From NCBI RefSeq assembly GCF_900182595.1, contig NZ_FXTN01000013.1, positions 62,001-126,000 on the forward strand: a stretch of 64,000 bases of DNA, in the 5' to 3' direction. Position 1 is the stretch's first letter. Each line of letters starts with the position of its first letter. Shown here piece by piece: positions 26,864 to 35,259 of this stretch. This DNA is from Pedobacter westerhofensis. Lineage in GTDB: Bacteria > Bacteroidota > Bacteroidia > Sphingobacteriales > Sphingobacteriaceae. The notes under the pieces were generated by a model. The model was not told the DNA's origin, did not search any database, and worked only from the letters and a program-made list of their open reading frames with translations. Both the position numbers and the translations under genes were made by a program.

Positions 26864-27772
26864 CTAAGGATTTCCACTGCCTCCGGCAGCACCATAAACT
26901 TGTCCTGTAGTATAGCTGGAATTGCTATCAGCAAGCTCCACATAAATGGATGCCAGTTCAGCAGGCTGTCCGGGACGGCCCAATGGAGTTACTTCTCCAA
27001 ACTTCACAATAGCATCCTGCGGCTGTCCACCACTAATTTGCAAAGGCGTCCATACCGGCCCTGGCGCCACCCCGTTTACACGGATACCTTTTGGCCCCAG
27101 CTGTTTGGCCAGAGATTTCACAAATGCAACATTTGCAGCCTTTGTTTGCGCATAATCAAACAGATTTTCTGATGGCTCATAGGCCTGTACAGAGCTTGTA
27201 GAAATAATCGCCGCACCTGCAGGCAATAGCGGCAAAGCTGCCTTGGTAATCCAGAACGGTGCGTAAATGTTAGTCTTTATAGTAGCATCAAAGCCCTCTG
27301 TGGTTATATCCAGAATTGAGTCAACAGCGTGCTGACGGCCTGCATTATTTACCAGGATATCGATTCCGCCAAGTCTCGCAGCCGCCTGCTCAACCAGTGA
27401 TTTACAAAATTCCTCACTGGTAATATCTCCGGCGATAGCATAACCTTTCTGGCCTGCTGCTTCTATCAAAGCAATGACCTCATCAGCATCAGACTGTTCT
27501 TCGGGTAAATAGTTGATCACCACATCTGCACCTTCACGTGCGTAAGCAATTGCAGCAGCGCGTCCAATACCTGAGTCGCCACCAGTAATCAGTGCTTTGC
27601 GGCCAGACAGCCTTCCTGATCCTTTATAACTTTCCTCGCCATGATCCGGCACAGGTGACATTTTAGAGGCAATGCCCGGAGCTTCCTGGGGCTGTTTTTC
27701 AAACGGTGGTTGTGGGTATCTGGTCACAGGGTTTACGAGCGGTTTTTGAGTATTCTCCATATTGTTTTTCAT
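26864..27772 (-). CDS. SDR oxidoreductase, YghA / general-stress type
   Basis: Short-chain dehydrogenase of 302 aa with an N-terminal extension of about 50 residues (TRYPQPPFEKQPQE) typical of the YghA / GSP39-like subgroup. The cofactor site is TGGDSGIGRAAA, followed by NNAGRQ, a catalytic serine in STSSVQAY and the YAQTK pair. The substrate of this subgroup is uncertain; some members are induced by general stress or act on aldehydes. Met1 and Met5 are both possible starts. It is convergent with the acyltransferase gene and divergent from kaiC, with a 194-bp gap to the kaiC start. Confidence 0.92.
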   Translation of the reverse strand: MKNNMENTQKPLVNPVTRYPQPPFEKQPQEAPGIASKMSPVPDHGEESYKGSGRLSGRKALITGGDSGIGRAAAIAYAREGADVVINYLPEEQSDADEVIALIEAAGQKGYAIAGDITSEEFCKSLVEQAAARLGGIDILVNNAGRQHAVDSILDITTEGFDATIKTNIYAPFWITKAALPLLPAGAAIISTSSVQAYEPSENLFDYAQTKAANVAFVKSLAKQLGPKGIRVNGVAPGPVWTPLQISGGQPQDAIVKFGEVTPLGRPGQPAELASIYVELADSNSSYTTGQVYGAAGGSGNP

Positions 27773-27966
27773 TAAGTGTAGACCTATTCAACATGGAAAG
27801 CATGGCATTGTTTTCTCTTTTACAAAAGGCAGACATGGAGCATTTGATACCATGTATTGCTGTTTTACTATCACGACAATCTAATTTAAACCAAATACTG
27901 AAGTTGTAAGTTCACCGGTTATTAAACAGAATTGGTATATTGCTGGTATTACTATACACTATTTAT

Positions 27967-29700
27967 ATGTCATCTACCCAATCATTACCAGATAATGGTA
28001 ATACCTTGCTCAATACCTTACCAAAAACGCCTTCCGGAATTAGTGGCCTGGACCAAATCACAATGGGTGGTTTGCCTACCGGCCGCCCTACCCTGATCTG
28101 TGGAAGCACAGGCTGTGGAAAAACACTCTTTTCTTTAGAATTTTTAATCCGCGGAGCGCAGGAATATGGCGAAGCGGGTGTTTTCATGGCTTTTGAAGAG
28201 AAACCTCAGGAGCTTGCGATGAACGTTGCATCGCTTGGCTTTGATCTCAATAAGTTACAGGAAGAAAAGAAAATCAAGGTAGACTATGTCCATATCGACA
28301 GAAGCGAAATTGAAGAAACAGGGGAATATGACCTTGAAGGATTATTTATCCGCTTAGGATATGCCATTGATACCATCGGCGCAAAGCGTGTGGTGCTGGA
28401 TACCATAGAAAATTTATTTGCCGGTTTAACAGACCTCGGTATTCTGCGTGCAGAGCTGCGCAGGCTTTTTGGCTGGTTAAAGGAAAAAGGCGTTACTGCT
28501 ATTATCACAGGTGAACAGGGAGAAAAAACGCTGACCAGACAGGGCCTGGAAGAATATGTATCTGATTGTGTAATCCTGCTGGACCACCGAATTATCAATC
28601 AAATCTCTACAAGAAGATTAAGAATTATCAAATACCGTGGCACTTTGCACGGAACCAATGAATATCCCTTTCTGATTGATGAAGAAGGTATATCGGTATT
28701 GCCCGTAACCTCACTTCAACTGGATAAACCAGTATCGTCAGAAAGTATCCCAACGGGCATCCCTGCCCTCAATGAAATGCTAAGCGCCGGCGGCTTTTTC
28801 CGCGGCAGCAGCGTGCTGGTCTCAGGCACCGCAGGCACAGGCAAAACCAGTATGTCTGCTTCCTTTATCAACCAGGCATGCAAAGACGGTTTAAGATGTT
28901 TGTATTTCGCCTTTGAAGAATCCCCGCTACAGATTATGCGTAATATGCATTCTATTGGAATGGATTTACAAAGTCATATAGATGCTGGCCTCCTAAAGTT
29001 TTATGCCTCAAGACCAACGCTTTACGGCCTTGAAATGCACCTGGTAGCTATCCATAAAGCAATTAAAAAGTTCCAGCCACAAGTAGTTGTACTTGATCCG
29101 ATTACAAATCTCATTACTATAGGTTCAGTAAGCGAGGTTAAAGCAATGCTGGTACGTTTGATCGACTTCTTACAGGAACAGCAGATTACAGTTATGTTTA
29201 CGGCACTTACACTTAACAATATTGTAAATGAGCAAACAGACGAAGGTGTTTCTTCGCTGGTAGATGCCTGGATCCTCATCAAAGATATCGAGATGAACGG
29301 CGAAAGGAATAAAGGCTTGTATGTGATGAAATCCCGCGGAATGAAACATTCAAACCAGATCCGTGAATTTGTGATCAGCGAAAATGGGCTGGACTTAATG
29401 GATGTTTACCTGGGGCCGGAAGGCATCCTCACTGGCTCTGCAAGAGAGGCACACCGACTGGAGGAACAAACAGGCAAAGTTCTGCATACCCATACCCTTG
29501 ACAGAATAGACAGGGAACTGCAGCGTAAGCGCAAAGTACTGGAGAGCAAGATCGACAGCCTGAGAACAGAATTTGAATCTACAGAAGATGAATTAAATAA
29601 AATTTATACTGAAGAAGAGATCAGAAAAGATGTGCTCAGCCAGACCCGCGAAAAAATGACCAGCTACAGAAGCAACAGTTCTTCATCAGCAAGTGAATAA
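27967..29700 (+). CDS. kaiC: KaiC family dual RecA-like ATPase/autokinase
   Basis: KaiC homologue of 577 aa with both domains. Domain CI has Walker A GSTGCGKT (46-53) and the catalytic pair Glu77-Glu78 (AFEEKP); CII has Walker A GTAGTGKT (287-294) and Glu317-Glu318 (AFEESP). The segment corresponding to cyanobacterial Ser431-Thr432 reads DEGVSSLVD, so both phosphosites are hydroxyl residues, Ser429-Ser430. A charged coiled-coil tail (about 500-567) extends the C terminus and replaces the usual A-loop end. The ATG at 27967 is preferred to an upstream in-frame start at 27940 that adds a hydrophobic leader. It opens the Kai operon; no kaiA gene is present. In cyanobacteria KaiC is the clock pacemaker; outside them it is linked to stress fitness. 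Confidence 0.94.
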   Translation: MSSTQSLPDNGNTLLNTLPKTPSGISGLDQITMGGLPTGRPTLICGSTGCGKTLFSLEFLIRGAQEYGEAGVFMAFEEKPQELAMNVASLGFDLNKLQEEKKIKVDYVHIDRSEIEETGEYDLEGLFIRLGYAIDTIGAKRVVLDTIENLFAGLTDLGILRAELRRLFGWLKEKGVTAIITGEQGEKTLTRQGLEEYVSDCVILLDHRIINQISTRRLRIIKYRGTLHGTNEYPFLIDEEGISVLPVTSLQLDKPVSSESIPTGIPALNEMLSAGGFFRGSSVLVSGTAGTGKTSMSASFINQACKDGLRCLYFAFEESPLQIMRNMHSIGMDLQSHIDAGLLKFYASRPTLYGLEMHLVAIHKAIKKFQPQVVVLDPITNLITIGSVSEVKAMLVRLIDFLQEQQITVMFTALTLNNIVNEQTDEGVSSLVDAWILIKDIEMNGERNKGLYVMKSRGMKHSNQIREFVISENGLDLMDVYLGPEGILTGSAREAHRLEEQTGKVLHTHTLDRIDRELQRKRKVLESKIDSLRTEFESTEDELNKIYTEEEIRKDVLSQTREKMTSYRSNSSSSASE

Positions 29701-29709
29701 TAAATCATC

Positions 29710-30000
29710 ATGGAAGAACAAGATCAATATGAGCTACGGCTCTACGTAGCTGGTAAAACACAAAAATCTGTAACAGCCTTAAATAACCTAAAAAAATATT
29801 GTGAAGAACATTTAGCCGGTCAGTATGTTATCGAGGTGATTGACCTGTTGGAAAACCCGCAGCTTGCTGAGGGCGACCAGATCTTTGCTGTTCCTACCCT
29901 GGTAAAAAAGGTACCGGAGCCGGTAAGAAAGATCATTGGCGATTTATCCAACAAGGAAAAAGTATTAGTGGGATTAAACATACGCCCTAAAAAAGCATAA
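29710..30000 (+). CDS. kaiB: KaiB family protein 1
   Basis: Thioredoxin-like KaiB homologue of 96 aa. It retains the hallmark segments of cyanobacterial KaiB: LRLYVAG, SVTALNNLK, ENPQLAEGDQIFAVPTLVK and PVRKIIGDLSNKEKVLVGL. KaiB switches fold and binds the KaiC CI ring, opposing phosphorylation. The gene begins 9 bp after the kaiC stop codon, so co-translation is likely. Of the two KaiB copies here this is the closer to the cyanobacterial form. Confidence 0.95.
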   Translation: MEEQDQYELRLYVAGKTQKSVTALNNLKKYCEEHLAGQYVIEVIDLLENPQLAEGDQIFAVPTLVKKVPEPVRKIIGDLSNKEKVLVGLNIRPKKA

Positions 30001-30012
30001 TAAGGGTGATTA

Positions 30013-30315
30013 ATGGATGAAGATTATAAAGACTGGGGCATTGAGGATGTACCAGTTTATCAGCTTAAACTATTTGTGGCAGGAACCTCATCATTGTCAG
30101 TCAGGGCAATCAGTAATTTAAAACTGATCCTCTCTAAATACCTTGATGGGAGATACGAGCTGGATATCATAGACGTGTATCAACAGCCGGAGATGGCATT
30201 GCAGGACGATGTTGCTGCCGTACCGATGCTGCTTAAAAAATTTCCATCTCCAACCAGAAGATTGATTGGGGATATGTCTGATACTGCTAAGGTATTGCGT
30301 GGTCTGGGTATTTAG
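30013..30315 (+). CDS. KaiB family protein 2 (divergent)
   Basis: Second KaiB-fold protein, 100 aa, beginning 12 bp after the first. It keeps LKLFVAG, SVRAISNLK, AVPMLLKKFPSPTRRLIGDMSD and KVLRGL but differs elsewhere, for example QQPEMALQDD in place of NPQLAEGD. It also has an acidic N-terminal extension (MDEDYKDWGIEDV). The divergence argues for a specialised partner rather than a recent duplicate; it could pair with the kinase next door or form heteromers with KaiB 1. Confidence 0.93.
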   Translation: MDEDYKDWGIEDVPVYQLKLFVAGTSSLSVRAISNLKLILSKYLDGRYELDIIDVYQQPEMALQDDVAAVPMLLKKFPSPTRRLIGDMSDTAKVLRGLGI

Positions 30316-30330
30316 TAATTTGCAACAACT

Positions 30331-32052
30331 TTGAAAACAGAAAAATCAAAAGAAGAACTGTTAAAATTATTAGAAGAAACAGAATATCGGCTTGAGGAAG
30401 CAAACGATGCGCTTGAGGCTATACGCTCAGGTGATGTTGATGCGCTGATTGTAAAGGATGGCGACGGGCATTCTATCTTTACCCTGCAAACGGCCGACCG
30501 CTCCTTCCGTATTTTTATTGAACAGATGTCTGAAGGAGCAGTAACGCTCAATACAGACGGAATTATATTATATGCCAATTCCAGTTTTGCTGAGATTATA
30601 GGGCTGCCGCTGGAAAAGATTATCGGCAATGCATTTGAGCGTTTTATGCTGGATGCCGATCGTATCACCTGGAACAGGATGATGATCACTGCCTGGTCAA
30701 ACCAAACCAAACTGGAACTAAAACTTTTTACCAGCAACAACGTTCCTGTACCTGTGTTACTATCCCTCAAAGGCTTAGAATTAAGTGAGGGACTGTGTAT
30801 GAGTGTGATCATTAACAATTTATCTGCACAGCAGGAAAACCAGCGTATACTCCGCGAAACAAATGACCAGCTGCTGGATGCACAGCGCGAAGCCAACCAC
30901 CTGAATGCCACGCTGGAGCTTACCGTTCAGGAAAGGACAAAAGAACTAACCATCAACATCACTGAAAAAGAAGTGATTGAGAAAAAACTGAGGAACAATC
31001 AGGAACGCCTGTCGCGCGTATTGGAAACAATGGCCGAAGGGGTAATTATTACTGATTTGCATGGCAAAACAACCTACGCCAATCCCATGGCCAAGAAAAT
31101 GCTGGGTATCACGCGCAACGCTACTAACGAATATATCTATTCTGACTGGCAGATGCTCTGGATCAATGGTGAACCACTGCCGCCACAGGAGTACCCTATT
31201 TACTCAGCTATAGCCACTACCAATCCGGTTTATGATTACGAAATTGCTGTACAGCCTCCCGGGGCAGAGAAATTTTATATCTCGATGAATGCTGCTCCCC
31301 TGAGAGATGCAGACGGGCAGATTATTGCCGGCATCGGTACCTTTATGGATGTAACCAACAGAAGAAAGGCCATACAGCAAAAAGACGATTTTATCAGTGT
31401 AGCCAGTCATGAACTGAGAACTCCGGTAACTTCTTTACAGGGATCATTGCAGCTGTTAAACAAGCTGCGCGACAGGCTGGACGCTCCTGTTGTGCCAAAA
31501 CTGATCTCCCAGGCCAATAAAAGCATGGAGAAAATGAAGATCCTCATTGACGATCTGTTAAATGCCACGAACATGACCGAGGGCCATCTGCAGCTTAAGA
31601 AATCATGGATCAATCTCAGTGAACTTATTCAGGATTGCTGTCAGGATATAAGATCAGGCGGATCTTTTGATATTGTGATCGTATGTGATGAAGAGGTCAA
31701 AGTATATGCCGACGAACACAAACTGGAGCAGGTCCTGGTAAACTTTATCAGCAATGCTGCAAAATATGCCCCCGATTCAAAAGAAATCAAAGTCTGCATT
31801 ACCCAGGAAGACCAAATCGCTAAAGTGGCCGTAATTGACCATGGACCGGGTATTCCTGCTGCAAAACTTCCCTATATTTTTGACCGCTATTACCGCGTTA
31901 CCAGTGATGGCAGCCAGTATTCCGGTTTAGGCTTAGGGCTGTATATCTGCGCGCAGATTATCTACAAGCATGGTGGCAAAATTGGCGTGGAAAGCGAGCC
32001 TGGCCAGGGCAGTACTTTCTGGTTCAGCATCCCTGTCGGGGTAGCGGATTAA
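30331..32052 (+). CDS. PAS sensor histidine kinase linked to kaiBC
   Basis: Soluble histidine kinase of 573 aa, 15 bp after the second kaiB gene. It starts at TTG 30331: no ATG is available before the conserved first helix (YRLEEANDALEAIRSGDVDALIV), which is a known N-terminal module of such kinases. It continues with PAS 1 (about 65-165), a coiled coil, PAS 2 (about 220-345), HisKA with the phosphoacceptor in SVASHELRTPVTSL, and HATPase (DHGPGIP, GLGLGLYICAQIIYKHGG). It has no KaiB-like sensor domain, so it is not a SasA orthologue by domain content. No cognate response regulator is adjacent. Confidence 0.92.
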   Translation: MKTEKSKEELLKLLEETEYRLEEANDALEAIRSGDVDALIVKDGDGHSIFTLQTADRSFRIFIEQMSEGAVTLNTDGIILYANSSFAEIIGLPLEKIIGNAFERFMLDADRITWNRMMITAWSNQTKLELKLFTSNNVPVPVLLSLKGLELSEGLCMSVIINNLSAQQENQRILRETNDQLLDAQREANHLNATLELTVQERTKELTINITEKEVIEKKLRNNQERLSRVLETMAEGVIITDLHGKTTYANPMAKKMLGITRNATNEYIYSDWQMLWINGEPLPPQEYPIYSAIATTNPVYDYEIAVQPPGAEKFYISMNAAPLRDADGQIIAGIGTFMDVTNRRKAIQQKDDFISVASHELRTPVTSLQGSLQLLNKLRDRLDAPVVPKLISQANKSMEKMKILIDDLLNATNMTEGHLQLKKSWINLSELIQDCCQDIRSGGSFDIVIVCDEEVKVYADEHKLEQVLVNFISNAAKYAPDSKEIKVCITQEDQIAKVAVIDHGPGIPAAKLPYIFDRYYRVTSDGSQYSGLGLGLYICAQIIYKHGGKIGVESEPGQGSTFWFSIPVGVAD

Positions 32053-32092
32053 TTATTTTTTGCATCTTTACAACCTACATCTATCTTAAAAC

Positions 32093-34312
32093 ATGTCAGA
32101 ATTTATCGTTAATATTGACAACTGCGACCTGGAGCCAATTCATATTCCCGGCAAAATTCAATCTCATGGTTTCCTGATCGTAATCAGCACCACCTCACAG
32201 ATTGAATTTGTCAGTGAAAACACTGCAAACTTTTTAAAGATCAGCGCCACAGATTTGTTAGGCAAAAACATTACTGAAGTTGAACGTATTATTGATTATC
32301 AAATACAGCCAGCATTTATATCAAACCTTTTATTATTTGGAAAAAACGATAATTTTGAGCAGGTCAACCCCTTTGAATTTACATTATCAGGCTTTCTGTT
32401 TTATCTGGTAATCTCAAAATCTGACAGTTACTATTTACTTGAATTTGAAGTTGCCGGTCAGGATGCTGCCCTGGATATCCAAAAGCAGATGGGCCGCGCC
32501 ATTGCGAACATGCTGGGTGATAAAAGCCTTACTAATTTATTGAACAACAGCGCGCAGCAGATTAAGAATATCATCCATTTTGACCGGATCATGATCTATA
32601 AATTTGCTGAGGACGACCATGGAGAAGTGATTTCTGAAGCGAAAAACGATGATCTTGCCTCCTGGATCGGTTTACATTACCCAGCCTCAGATATTCCAAA
32701 ACAGGCAAGAGAGCTCTACAAAAAAAACCTGACGCGGCTGATCGCAAATGTAGATGAAGCACCATCGCGCATACTCAGTTCACATTCAGCGCATGACCAC
32801 CTTGATTTAACACATTCACAGCTCAGAGCTGTATCTCCTATACACATTCAATACCTCAAAAACATGGGGGTTGCCTCCAGTTTCAGCATCTCATTGCTTT
32901 ATAAAGGAGAGCTTTGGGGATTGATCGCCTGTCATAATTATACCCCACGATTTATCGATTTCAAATCAAGGGAATCCGCAAAGCTGATCGGTCAGATCTT
33001 ATCGTCCGCATTGGAATTCAGACAGGATGAAGAAGACCAGCAGCTGGTGGATGGCTTTAGCAAATCACTGGACAAGCTTTCCCGGTACTTAAATAAAACA
33101 GAAATCATCAGCGAAGCATTGCTGGAGCAGGATGTAAACCTTTTAAATATTGTACAGGCCAGCGGCGCTATTCTTATTCATGAGAACTCCGTTAATGAGC
33201 TGGGTAAAACGCCCGGTAAGGAGCAGCTTGCAAATTTGCTTACATGGATCAAAGAAAATGTGACCGAGCCGGTTTATCAGACGAACAACCTGCCCGAAGT
33301 ATATCCTGCGGCGCTGGAATATAAAGATGTTGCAAGCGGCATGCTGGTGTGCATATTATCAAAAGATCTGTCGGAGTATATCATCTGGTTCAAACCAGAG
33401 ATTATTGAGACTATTAAATGGGCAGGCGATCCCGGCAAGCCTTTTGAATTTAACACTGCCGGAGGACTACAGATTTCGCCAAGGCATTCATTTGACTTAT
33501 GGATGCAGACCGTTACCGGAAAGTCAGAAAAATGGAGCAAACTTGAAATCAGGTCTGTCAGACAGCTGCGCGATGAGATCATTTATGCGATCAACCAAAA
33601 AGCAAATGCTCTGCGCCTGCTCAACGAGAAATTAAAGATTGCGTATGATGAGCTGGATACTTTCAGCTATACGATTTCACACGACCTGAAAAACCCCTTA
33701 GCGGTGATTAAATCCTATACCCAGTTGCTCAGCAGGGATAAAACAATCGGCGACCAGGGTATGAAATTTTTGTCGAGGATCGGATATGGTGCAGATAAGA
33801 TGCATTCACTGATTACCGAGGTATTGGATTATTCCAGAATCGGCAGAGCGGAAGTTGAGCATCAGAACATAGATGCCCGTGCCATGATCACGGAGATTAT
33901 TTCCGACTTGCGGGTCATTTATCATACCGAAAACCTTAAAATACATGTAGGTGAAACACCTGATCTGCAGGGAGAAAAAACTATGCTGCTGCAGGTATTT
34001 TCTAACCTGATTGGCAATGCGATGAAATACAGCCAAAATACCGCGCATCCCGAAGTCAATATTGAAGGAAGCATCGGTAAAGACCATGTGCAGTACAGCA
34101 TCAGGGACAACGGCATTGGCATCGACCCCAAAGATCATCACAGGTTATTTGAACTTTTCCAGCGAATGGATAATGCACAGGAAATCGAAGGTACAGGTGT
34201 AGGCTTATCTATTGTAAAGAGAATACTGGATAAGCACAATGCAAGGATCTGGATTGAAAGTGAAGTGGGTAAAGGTTCTACTTTTTATGTTGTTTTTCCG
34301 CTCCTGCAGTAG
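32093..34312 (+). CDS. bphP: Bacteriophytochrome sensor histidine kinase
   Basis: Red/far-red photoreceptor kinase of 739 aa with the domain order PAS-GAF-PHY-HisKA-HATPase. Cys11 in NCDLEPIHIPGKIQSHG occupies the biliverdin-attachment position of bacteriophytochromes. The GAF domain has PASDIP (Asp200) and His251 in SPIHIQYLKNMGV, and the PHY tongue has PRHSFDLW (463-470). The kinase has His530 in YTISHDLKNPLAVIK and a complete ATP site (GTGVGLSIVKRILDKH). All chromophore residues expected by eye are present. It follows the PAS kinase after 40 bp and probably ends the Kai operon. No heme oxygenase (bphO) gene lies in the window, so biliverdin must be made elsewhere. Confidence 0.95.
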   Translation: MSEFIVNIDNCDLEPIHIPGKIQSHGFLIVISTTSQIEFVSENTANFLKISATDLLGKNITEVERIIDYQIQPAFISNLLLFGKNDNFEQVNPFEFTLSGFLFYLVISKSDSYYLLEFEVAGQDAALDIQKQMGRAIANMLGDKSLTNLLNNSAQQIKNIIHFDRIMIYKFAEDDHGEVISEAKNDDLASWIGLHYPASDIPKQARELYKKNLTRLIANVDEAPSRILSSHSAHDHLDLTHSQLRAVSPIHIQYLKNMGVASSFSISLLYKGELWGLIACHNYTPRFIDFKSRESAKLIGQILSSALEFRQDEEDQQLVDGFSKSLDKLSRYLNKTEIISEALLEQDVNLLNIVQASGAILIHENSVNELGKTPGKEQLANLLTWIKENVTEPVYQTNNLPEVYPAALEYKDVASGMLVCILSKDLSEYIIWFKPEIIETIKWAGDPGKPFEFNTAGGLQISPRHSFDLWMQTVTGKSEKWSKLEIRSVRQLRDEIIYAINQKANALRLLNEKLKIAYDELDTFSYTISHDLKNPLAVIKSYTQLLSRDKTIGDQGMKFLSRIGYGADKMHSLITEVLDYSRIGRAEVEHQNIDARAMITEIISDLRVIYHTENLKIHVGETPDLQGEKTMLLQVFSNLIGNAMKYSQNTAHPEVNIEGSIGKDHVQYSIRDNGIGIDPKDHHRLFELFQRMDNAQEIEGTGVGLSIVKRILDKHNARIWIESEVGKGSTFYVVFPLLQ

Positions 34313-34332
34313 CCGGGCATAAAGGAAAGTAA

Positions 34333-35172
34333 CTAACCAAACTGCCTCTTGAAAGCCGAAGGGCTTAAACCTTTATATTTCTTAAAAGCCCTGTTCAAAT
34401 GGCTTTCATCAGTAAAATTAAGCTCGCTGGCAATTTCGTTGATACGCATATCACTGTGCAGCAACCTGGTTTCTATCAACCGCAGTTTATAATTAGAAAT
34501 ATATTGCTGCAAAGTTTCGCCCGACTGCTTTTTGAAATACCGGCCAAGATAAGTAACTGAAATCCCAAAGTGCGCACTAAGGTGTTGCGAACGCAGCAAT
34601 TTAGGTTCAAAGATGTGCTCCTGGATATAATGAAGAATAGCCAGCACAGGCTCTCCGGTATTTTCCTGTACATTTTTTGGAAGTTTGAGGGCGATATTCC
34701 GGGCTACAACGGTGATGATCGTTTTAACAATTTGCTCAATGATTTTGGAATAGTACAATTGCTGATTGGTATGCTCAATGATAATACTTTCAATCAGCGA
34801 GGCAATCAGCGGTTTGTCTGCCTGGTTCTTTAATATACAGCCCGGCCGGTGGCTGGCGTTCTGCAGAATATATTCGATCCGCTGCACAGATTCATGATCT
34901 CTGGAAGATTTATTTTCTATATAATACCTGTTAAAACGGATGAAAAAGAACCTGGTTACCGTGCCGACATCAAAAGAATGAATGTCTTCAGGAGTTAATA
35001 AAAACAGGTTGCCTTTACGGTAATTAAACCTGTTGTGATTGATGTATTGCACCCCGGTACCATCAGCAATGTAAATGAGTTCAAAGAAACTGTTACTGGC
35101 GGGCCTGGCCTGATAATTCTCCAGCTCTTTTAATTCAATTTCAAATGGCTGGTATAAATTATTTTTCCGCAT
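34333..35172 (-). CDS. AraC family transcriptional regulator
   Basis: Regulator of 279 aa. The N-terminal half is a cupin-like AraC ligand-binding domain (FFELIYIADGTGVQYINHN, YRKGNLFLLTPEDIHSFDVG). The C-terminal 100 residues hold the double helix-turn-helix (LSAHFGISVTYLGRYFKKQSGETL, then IASELNFTDESHLNRAFKKYKGLSPSAFKRQ). It is convergent with the phytochrome gene (20 bp between stop codons) and divergent from the small SDR gene at 35260, which it may regulate through the 87-bp shared gap. There the near-repeat TGTACAGG / TGTACTTC occurs. Confidence 0.92.
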   Translation of the reverse strand: MRKNNLYQPFEIELKELENYQARPASNSFFELIYIADGTGVQYINHNRFNYRKGNLFLLTPEDIHSFDVGTVTRFFFIRFNRYYIENKSSRDHESVQRIEYILQNASHRPGCILKNQADKPLIASLIESIIIEHTNQQLYYSKIIEQIVKTIITVVARNIALKLPKNVQENTGEPVLAILHYIQEHIFEPKLLRSQHLSAHFGISVTYLGRYFKKQSGETLQQYISNYKLRLIETRLLHSDMRINEIASELNFTDESHLNRAFKKYKGLSPSAFKRQFG

Positions 35173-35259
35173 GCTTTAAATATACTGATTTAGTGAAATA
35201 TTGTACAGGTAATCAAAGGCTGTACTTCCATAATTTTACTTTCATAAACAACATATCAA

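Noticed and set aside
30312..30911. A 199-codon minus-strand frame opposite the PAS kinase gene.
   Set aside because: Serine-rich composition typical of an antisense shadow; the plus-strand kinase is fully supported.
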